From contig JAVHYF010000034.1 in NCBI GenBank assembly GCA_031119205.1, positions 1 to 42,741 of the forward strand: a DNA stretch of 42,741 nucleotides, read 5' to 3'. The DNA comes from Moraxellaceae bacterium (lineage in GTDB: Bacteria > Pseudomonadota > Gammaproteobacteria > Burkholderiales > Rhodocyclaceae). Under the pieces are notes generated by a model. It searched no databases, was not told the DNA's origin, and worked only from the letters and a program-made list of their open reading frames with translations. Below are positions 37,248 to 42,741 of the stretch, piece by piece (position 1 is the first letter of the stretch; every line of letters starts with the position of its first letter). The position numbers and the translations under genes are program-made.

Positions 37248-37559
37248 TCAGACGGACAGGAACACCGCGCCCTCTTCCACCTTCACCTCGAAGGGCTTCG
37301 TGCAGCCGACATCCGGCGCCACCGCCTCGCCGGTCTCGAACTGGATCTTCCAGCTGTGCAGCGGGCAGGTGACCTGCTTGCCATGCACGATGCCCTGCGA
37401 CAGCGGGCCGCCCTTGTGCGGGCACTTGTCATGGAGCGCGAAGACTTCGTCGTCGGAGGTGCGGAACACGGCAATGTCGCCATGCTTCTCGCTCCTGACC
37501 ACGCGCGATCCCAGCGACGGGATGTCGGTCAGCGCACAGATTTTTTTCCAGTCGGACAT
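37248..37559 (-). CDS. nirD: Nitrite reductase small subunit (Rieske type)
   Basis: 103 residues. Unlike E. coli NirD it keeps a full Rieske [2Fe-2S] site: Cys46-x-His48 (CPH) and Cys65-x2-His68 (CPLH). It forms the assimilatory NAD(P)H nitrite reductase with NirB and reduces nitrite to ammonium in the cytosol. The start is ATG 37559. It follows nirB after a 152-base gap that contains a long imperfect hairpin. Confidence 0.94.
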   Translation of the reverse strand: MSDWKKICALTDIPSLGSRVVRSEKHGDIAVFRTSDDEVFALHDKCPHKGGPLSQGIVHGKQVTCPLHSWKIQFETGEAVAPDVGCTKPFEVKVEEGAVFLSV

Positions 37560-37636
37560 GGTTGCAGCCCTGATTTGCGAAGCGTTTTTGTACAGCTCGG
37601 TACGACTTGGTACGGCTTGTTGTTCCATGAGCCAAA

Positions 37637-37704
37637 GACACAAAGAGCGCGGGGCTGCAGGCAGAGGCCAGGTTTCTCCACCTGCCTCCCCGCGTCTTTG
37701 TGTC
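37637..37704 (-). repeat. Long imperfect hairpin between nirB and nirD
   Basis: GACACAAAGA (37637-37646) pairs exactly with TCTTTGTGTC (37695-37704), and CGCGGGG and AGGCAG segments extend the arm through a one-base and a four-base bulge: about 23 paired bases in all. It begins 7 bases after the nirB stop. It may regulate nirB/nirD expression, protect the upstream mRNA, or be a dispersed repeat; without the genome these cannot be separated. Confidence 0.7.
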
Positions 37705-37711
37705 CGGTCTG

Positions 37712-40165
37712 TTACTGGATGGTGATGGTCTCGAAAGCCTGGCGCAGGCCGGCCTCGCCGCCGCGCGAGGCACGTTCCAGCCACGGGTCCTTGTAGTCCT
37801 GCAGGGCGTAGAGCAGGCGCTCGTAGAGGGCCTTGCGGTTCTCCGCGTCCTCGACGACCTTGCCCTTCACGTATTCCAGGCCGACACGCTGCACCCAGTG
37901 CACCGTGCGTTCCAGATAGAAGGCCTCTTCGCGGTACAGCTGCAGGAAAGCGCCGGAGTACTCCATCACTTCGTCGTCGTCCTTCGCCTTGCAGAAGAAC
38001 TCCGCGACTTCGGTCTTGATGCCGCCGTTGCCCGCCACATACAGCTCGTAGCCGGAATCCACGCCGATGACGCCGACGTCCTTGATGCCGGCCTCGGCGC
38101 AGTTGCGCGGGCAGCCGGACACGGCCAGTTTCACCTTGTGCGGGCTCCACATGCCGAACAGCATCTTCTCCAGCTTCACGCCCAGATCCATCGAACGCTG
38201 CGTGCCGAAGCGGCAGTGCTCGGCACCGACGCAGGTCTTCACGGTGCGGATGCTCTTGCCATACGCGTGGCCGGACACCATGCCAGCGTCGGCGAAGTCC
38301 GCCCACATCTTCGGCAGGTCTTCCTTCTTCACCCCCAGCAGGTCGATGCGCTGGCCGCCAGTGACCTTCACTGTGGGCACCTTGTACTTCTCCGCAGCAT
38401 CGGCAATCGCGCGCAGCTCGCTGGGCGTGGTGAGCCCGCCCCACATGCGCGGCACCACCGAGTAGGTGCCGTCCTTCTGGATGTTGGCGTGCGCGCGCTC
38501 GTTGATGAAGCGCGATTGCGGATCGTCCTCGGCCTCGTGCGGCCACGACGAGATCAGGTAGTAGTTCAGCGCCGGGCGGCAGCTTGCGCAGCCGTTGGGC
38601 GTCTTCCATTCCATGGCGTGCATCACTTCCGGAATCGACTTCAGCTTGAGGTCGACGATGGCCTTGCGCACTTCGCCATGCGAGTGATCGGTGCAGGCAC
38701 ACACCGGCTTGTTGTTGGAATCCGCCGGCGTATACGCGCCGCCGATGGTGGAGGCCAGGATCTGCTCGACCAGGCCGGTGCAGGAGCCGCAGGAACTCGA
38801 CGCCTTGGTGTGCTTGCGCACTTCGTCCAGGGTGAAGAGTCCGTTCTCCTTGATGCTCTTGACGATGGTGCCCTTGCACACGCCGTTGCAGCCGCAGACT
38901 TCAGCGTTGTCCGGCATGCTGGCCGCGATGTTCTGGCCCTTGTGACCGGCGTCGCCCAGGTGGCTCTTGCCGAACAGAAGGTGGTCGCGGATGTCGGCGA
39001 CGTTCTGGCCGTCGCGCAGCATCTGGAAGTACCAGGACCCGTCGGCCGTGTCGCCGTACATCACGGCGCCGACGATCTTGTCGTCACGGATCACCACGCG
39101 CTTGTACACGCCGATGCCGGGATCGGAGAACACGATGTCCTCGGTGCCCTCGCCGCCGCCGAAATCGCCTGCGGAAAACACGTCGATGCCGGTGACCTTC
39201 AGCTTGGTGGACGTCACCGAGCCCTGGTAGCGGCCGATGCCGTACATCGCCAGGTGGTTGGCGCAGACCTTGGCCTGCTCGAACAGCGGCGCCACCAGAC
39301 CGTAGGCGATGCCGCGGTGGTTGGCGCACTCACCCACGGCGTAGATGCGCGGGTCGTAGGTCTGCAGCGTGTCGTTGACGACGATGCCGCGGTTGCAGTG
39401 CAGGCCGGCCTTCTCGGCCAGCTCGGTGTTCGGACGGATGCCGGCGGCCATCACCACGAGGTCGGCCGGCACGATGTCGCCGTCCTTGAACTTCACGTGG
39501 GTGACACGGCCACTCTCGTCGCCCACCAGCTCTGCCGTCTGCTTGGGCAGCATGAACTTCATGCCCTTCGCTTCCAGCGCTTTCTGCAGCATGGTGCCGG
39601 CCACCTTGTCGAGCTGGCGCTCCATGATCCAGTTGCCGATGTGCACCACGGTCACGTCCATGCCGCGCAGGGCCAGGCCGTTGGCAGCCTCCAGACCCAG
39701 CAGGCCGGCGCCGATGACCACCGCGTGCTTGTATTTGGCAGCGGCGTCGATCATCGCGTCGGTGTCGGCGATGTCGCGATAGGAAATGACGCCCTTCAGG
39801 TCCTTGCCCGGCACCGGCAGGATGAAGGGGTTGGAGCCGGTGGACAGCAGCAGGCGGTCGTACTCGGCTTCGGTACCATCCTCCGCGACGACCTTGCGGG
39901 CCTTGCGGTCGATGGTGACGATCTTCTTCCCGGTGTGCAGGTTGATGCCGTTGTCGCTGTACCAGGCCAGGTCATTCAGGATGATGTCCTGGATGGTCAT
40001 CTCGCCGGCCAGCACCGGCGACAGCAGGATGCGGTTGTAGTTGGGATGCGGCTCGGCACCGAACACGGTGATGTCGTACATGTCCGGCGCAATCTTGCGC
40101 AGCTCCTCGAGCGTGCGGACGCCGGCCATACCGTTGCCGACCATCACGAGTTTCAGTTTCTTCAT
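37712..40165 (-). CDS. nirB: Assimilatory nitrite reductase large subunit
   Basis: 817 residues. Order: FAD/NAD-binding pyridine nucleotide-disulfide reductase domain (VMVGNGMAGVRTLEEL; second fold AVVIGAGLLGLEAANGLALR), a BFD-like [2Fe-2S] domain (CGCNGVCKGTIVK ... SSCGSCTGLVEQIL), then two nitrite/sulfite reductase domains with the sirohaem/[4Fe-4S] ligands CVGAEHC (C-x5-C) and GCPRNC (C-x3-C). It reduces nitrite to ammonium with NirD, using NAD(P)H. It is the first gene of nirB-nirD-nasA-phosphatase/kinase. A nitrate reductase gene is not in the operon or elsewhere in the window. Confidence 0.97.
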   Translation of the reverse strand: MKKLKLVMVGNGMAGVRTLEELRKIAPDMYDITVFGAEPHPNYNRILLSPVLAGEMTIQDIILNDLAWYSDNGINLHTGKKIVTIDRKARKVVAEDGTEAEYDRLLLSTGSNPFILPVPGKDLKGVISYRDIADTDAMIDAAAKYKHAVVIGAGLLGLEAANGLALRGMDVTVVHIGNWIMERQLDKVAGTMLQKALEAKGMKFMLPKQTAELVGDESGRVTHVKFKDGDIVPADLVVMAAGIRPNTELAEKAGLHCNRGIVVNDTLQTYDPRIYAVGECANHRGIAYGLVAPLFEQAKVCANHLAMYGIGRYQGSVTSTKLKVTGIDVFSAGDFGGGEGTEDIVFSDPGIGVYKRVVIRDDKIVGAVMYGDTADGSWYFQMLRDGQNVADIRDHLLFGKSHLGDAGHKGQNIAASMPDNAEVCGCNGVCKGTIVKSIKENGLFTLDEVRKHTKASSSCGSCTGLVEQILASTIGGAYTPADSNNKPVCACTDHSHGEVRKAIVDLKLKSIPEVMHAMEWKTPNGCASCRPALNYYLISSWPHEAEDDPQSRFINERAHANIQKDGTYSVVPRMWGGLTTPSELRAIADAAEKYKVPTVKVTGGQRIDLLGVKKEDLPKMWADFADAGMVSGHAYGKSIRTVKTCVGAEHCRFGTQRSMDLGVKLEKMLFGMWSPHKVKLAVSGCPRNCAEAGIKDVGVIGVDSGYELYVAGNGGIKTEVAEFFCKAKDDDEVMEYSGAFLQLYREEAFYLERTVHWVQRVGLEYVKGKVVEDAENRKALYERLLYALQDYKDPWLERASRGGEAGLRQAFETITIQ

Positions 40166-40421
40166 ATCCGACCCACCTGGCGAGAAGCTCTACGGGTCGT
40201 TAAAAGCAGCGTCCATGCCACTACCGGCAAGTCATTGAAAAAACGGAAAATGAGCGATCAAAGAGCATGTACACAATACGCTGCCCGCACGCTGCGTGCG
40301 GGGCAACCCTTATGGATAACAAAGACTTAGCTGGTTACGCGGCAGATGCGTCCCTGCGGTGCATCGCGCACCATAAGAAAGCACGTATGAACTTTATTGG
40401 CGCAGGCATATAGCACTGCAG
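40166..40421 (-). promoter_or_regulatory. Long 5' leader/promoter region of nirB
   Basis: 256 bases, AT-richer than the genes. A strong hairpin CCCGCACG/CGTGCGGG (40284-40302) and a weaker GATGC/GCATC hairpin (40345-40364) could be leader structures of the kind bound by NasT/NasR antiterminators, but I cannot assign the ANTAR loop bases. No convincing sigma-54 -24/-12 element was found. It holds no gene. Confidence 0.45.
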
Positions 40422-41027
40422 TCAGGGGCCGGTGGCGGCCTCCGCGGCGCAGAGGAAGTCCTCGATGCGGTCGGAAAGCAGCAGCGGCAGATGCGCGCGC
40501 AGGCGCGCCTCGTCCCAATGCCACCACTGCACGGCAAGCAGGCGGGCGATGGTGGCGTCGTCGAAACGCTGCTTCACCACCGTGGCCGGGTTGCCAACCA
40601 CTACAGCATAGGCGGGAACATCGCGGCTGACCACCGCCCGCGCGCCGACCACCGCACCGTCCCCGATCTTCACGCCGGAGAGGATCAGCGCATCCGCGCC
40701 GATCCACACATCGTGGCCGATCGACACGTCGCCGCGTGTCGCCGGGTAGCCCGCCGGACGCGGTACCCCGTCCCACTTCTCGGCGAAGGGAAAGGTACTC
40801 ACCCAGTCGGTGCGGTGATTGCCACCGAGGAGGATGCGCACCCCGGCCGCAATCGAGCAGTAGTTGCCCACCACCAGCCGCGCGCCCTCGCCCCAGGCGC
40901 GCACCTCGAAGTCGTCGTCCGCATAGCTGCCCGTGCCGAAACTGTACTGCGGGTAACGCTGCGCCAGCGGTTTGCGGCGGGCGATCAGCCAGCGGTCGTA
41001 GAGCGAGCGCAGCAAGCGGTTCAGCAT
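40422..41027 (-). CDS. CatB-related hexapeptide-repeat acetyltransferase
   Basis: 201 residues. A left-handed beta-helix is visible as hexapeptide repeats in [19 protein letters not shown] and [20 protein letters not shown]-type runs, with H of GGNHRTDW as the likely catalytic base. The LbH_XAT family acetylates chloramphenicol or virginiamycin in resistance enzymes, but most members act on sugars or are uncharacterised. It begins 25 bases after glnE, so it may be co-transcribed. The substrate is unknown. Confidence 0.87.
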   Translation of the reverse strand: MLNRLLRSLYDRWLIARRKPLAQRYPQYSFGTGSYADDDFEVRAWGEGARLVVGNYCSIAAGVRILLGGNHRTDWVSTFPFAEKWDGVPRPAGYPATRGDVSIGHDVWIGADALILSGVKIGDGAVVGARAVVSRDVPAYAVVVGNPATVVKQRFDDATIARLLAVQWWHWDEARLRAHLPLLLSDRIEDFLCAAEAATGP

Positions 41028-41052
41028 GCGTGCAGCCCCGGCAGGCCAGCGC

Positions 41053-42741
41053 TCATTCGCCGAACACCAGCTTCCACAGGCGGATCACCACGTTGCGCGC
41101 CTCCAGCAAGGCGCCCTCGTCCACCACGTTCTTCTGCTCGTTGAGGCGCTGCAGATGCTGGGCGCGTCGCAGGGCGCGGTAGGCGTCGGCCGCTTCGTGC
41201 GCGGTATCGGCAGGAATCAGCCCGATGTTGCCAGCCAGGCGCAGCAAGGCGATGTTGCCGATGTTACCGGTCAGCTCCGGCCAGGTCGGCGCATGCGCCA
41301 GCACCAGGTACTGCACGATGAACTCGACGTCCACCAAGCCACCGGCGTCGTGCTTCACGTGGAAGCCATCATTCTTGTTGGCGAAGGCCTCGCGCATCTT
41401 CACGCGCATGGCCAGCACCTCGGCGCGCAGTTTCGCCACGTCACGCGGCTCGGTCAGCAACTCATGGCGGATGCCCTCGAAGGCGCTGCCCGCCTTCGCA
41501 TCACCCGCGCAGAAGCGCGCCCGCGTCAGCGCCTGATGCTCCCACACCCACGCCGACTCGCGCTGGTACTGCTTGAAGGCCTCCAGCGAAGACACCAGCA
41601 GGCCGGAGTCACCATTCGGGCGCAGGCGCAGGTCGGTCTCGAAGAGGATGCCGGAGGGCGTCTGGCTGGACAGCCAGGTGCTGATGCGCTGCGCCAGCCG
41701 TGCGTAGTTGGGCTGGGCATCTTCGTGATCGTCGTCGTAGATGAACACGAGATCCAGGTCGGAGGCGTAGCCCAGCTCCTTGCCGCCCAGCTTGCCATAA
41801 CCGATGATCGCGAAGCGCGGCACCTCGACATGCCGTTTGGGTATCCGGCGCCAGCACTGGCGCAAGGTCTCGGCGAGCATCACATCAGCCAGATCGGACA
41901 GGTGGTCCGACACACGCTCCAGCGTCAGCACGCCGGCGAGATCCTGGTTGAGCAGGCGGAACACCTGGGCATGGTGCATCTCGCGCATCACGTCCATCTG
42001 CCGCTCGGTGTCGTCGCCCAGCGCATCCATGCGCGCAGCCAGTTCGGCGGCGAACACGTTGCGGTCCTGCATTTGTTCCAGCAGGCGTGCGTCCAGCAAC
42101 TCGTCCAGCAGCAGCGGATGGCGGGTCAGGTATTTCGCCGCCCAGCTCGACGCGGACATCAGCGCCACGACGCGCCCAAGGGCTGCCGGGTACTGCTGCA
42201 GCAGGGCCAGATAGGCCGCGCGGCGGCAGATGGCTTCCACCAGGTCGAGCACGCGCTGCAGGGTTTCGTCCGGGTTCGGACAGGCCGCACACAATTCGAG
42301 CGCGCGTGGCATCAGCGCACGCAGGCGGCTGCGTGCGTCGTCACCCAGGCTGCGGTAACGGCTACCCTGGCGGAAGGCGTTCAGGCGCTCGGTGCAGGCC
42401 TGCGGCTGCGCGAAGCCCAGCGACTCCAGGCGGCTGCTCAGTTGCTCGGCGTCCGGCGGCGCCTGCCACACCGCGTCCAGTTCGTGCTCGTCCGCGTTCG
42501 GGTCGGAGAACACGTCGTCGAAGTGGCGCCCCACCTGCGCGCGGTGACGGTCTAGCACCACCTTCATCGCTTCGAAGGTATCGAAGCCCATGCCGGCCGC
42601 CAGCATGGAACGGTCGGATTCATCGGAAGGAATGTTGTGGGTCTGCGCATCCTCGAAGTACTGGATGCGGTGCTCCAGCCGGCGCAGGAAATCATAGGCC
42701 GCACACAGCTCGTCCACCGTCGCGCTCGGCAACAGGCCACG
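41053..42741 (-). CDS. glnE: Glutamine synthetase adenylyltransferase/deadenylase, 3' part
   Basis: The last 562 codons; the N-terminal part lies beyond the window end and the frame is open to it. The visible part starts at the end of the first (deadenylylating) domain ([17 protein letters not shown]), and contains the C-terminal adenylyltransferase domain with [20 protein letters not shown] and the [19 protein letters not shown] and [17 protein letters not shown] blocks. It adds or removes AMP on glutamine synthetase under control of PII proteins. Lying next to the nirBD-nasA operon puts two nitrogen-assimilation functions together, but glnE is separated from nirB by the acetyltransferase gene and a leader. 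Confidence 0.95.
   Translation of the reverse strand, partial: RGLLPSATVDELCAAYDFLRRLEHRIQYFEDAQTHNIPSDESDRSMLAAGMGFDTFEAMKVVLDRHRAQVGRHFDDVFSDPNADEHELDAVWQAPPDAEQLSSRLESLGFAQPQACTERLNAFRQGSRYRSLGDDARSRLRALMPRALELCAACPNPDETLQRVLDLVEAICRRAAYLALLQQYPAALGRVVALMSASSWAAKYLTRHPLLLDELLDARLLEQMQDRNVFAAELAARMDALGDDTERQMDVMREMHHAQVFRLLNQDLAGVLTLERVSDHLSDLADVMLAETLRQCWRRIPKRHVEVPRFAIIGYGKLGGKELGYASDLDLVFIYDDDHEDAQPNYARLAQRISTWLSSQTPSGILFETDLRLRPNGDSGLLVSSLEAFKQYQRESAWVWEHQALTRARFCAGDAKAGSAFEGIRHELLTEPRDVAKLRAEVLAMRVKMREAFANKNDGFHVKHDAGGLVDVEFIVQYLVLAHAPTWPELTGNIGNIALLRLAGNIGLIPADTAHEAADAYRALRRAQHLQRLNEQKNVVDEGALLEARNVVIRLWKLVFGE

Noticed and set aside
37700-40330. An 876-codon plus-strand open frame over nirB
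   Set aside because: The opposite strand encodes complete NirB with all cofactor motifs; the antisense product is compositionally typical of GC-rich shadow frames.
40340-40370. Possible sigma-54 promoter before nirB (TGG-N-GC like)
   Set aside because: The GG to GC spacing is 8 rather than 10 bases, so the -24/-12 rule is not met.

Overview
The window looks like the chromosome of a high-GC betaproteobacterium, most likely in the Rhodocyclales (Azoarcus/Thauera-like). The basis is gene content and protein style: a Porin_4-type porin N-terminus, class I FBPase, DadA, cytochrome c4, a MacAB operon with its own NodT-family outer-membrane channel, nirBD-nasA with a phosphatase-kinase fusion, and Fur boxes of the betaproteobacterial TGCGAAT/ATTCGCA style. 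No tRNA, rRNA, CRISPR array, phage gene or insertion sequence was recognised. The genus is an inference.

Layout. 1-7.7 kb is housekeeping: the start of a porin gene, an fbp-tamA operon (all minus), dadA and a TfoX-N protein (plus), hemB and engB/ysxC (minus), and a di-haem cytochrome c4 (plus). 7.7-10.1 kb holds tonB-exbB-exbD behind a Fur box, with a 44-residue membrane peptide transcribed divergently. 10.2-15.4 kb is a complete tripartite MacA-MacB-NodT export operon. 15.7-21.8 kb has two TonB-dependent siderophore receptors, each with a Fur-box-like site, then a PiuC/YbiX dioxygenase and a small acetyltransferase. 21.9-26.9 kb is a Fur-boxed imelysin operon: imelysin, di-haem oxidoreductase, second imelysin, DUF1513 Tat protein. 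26.9-28.4 kb is a divergent pair, DUF2218 and an AraC-family regulator, sharing a Fur box. The AraC gene is frameshifted at a run of eight C.

28.6-30.3 kb is the most unusual part. A Fur box precedes four tightly packed genes: two 91-residue paralogues, a divergent Cys-poor ribosomal protein S4 lying outside the usual alpha operon, and an 87-residue protein with two CxxC motifs that may be a distant third paralogue. A structured 3' end follows. Bacterioferritin (bfr), a chemotaxis receptor and bacterioferritin-associated ferredoxin (bfd, with Fur box) follow at 30.6-33.1 kb. At 33.3-34.1 kb is a lipoprotein joining META and MliC (lysozyme-inhibitor) domains.

34.1-40.2 kb is a minus-strand nitrogen-assimilation operon: nirB, nirD, nasA-type transporter, and a PP2C phosphatase fused to a divergent Ser/Thr kinase. 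40.4-42.7 kb has a hexapeptide-repeat acetyltransferase and the 3' 60% of glnE.

Taken together, 7.7-33.2 kb reads as an iron-homeostasis cluster. TonB/ExbBD energises the two receptors, PiuC and the imelysin operon support iron acquisition, and Bfr/Bfd store and release iron. Seven candidate Fur sites lie in about 25 kb. The S4 paralogue operon is a possible iron-responsive ribosome-linked system, but its function is not known from the sequence.
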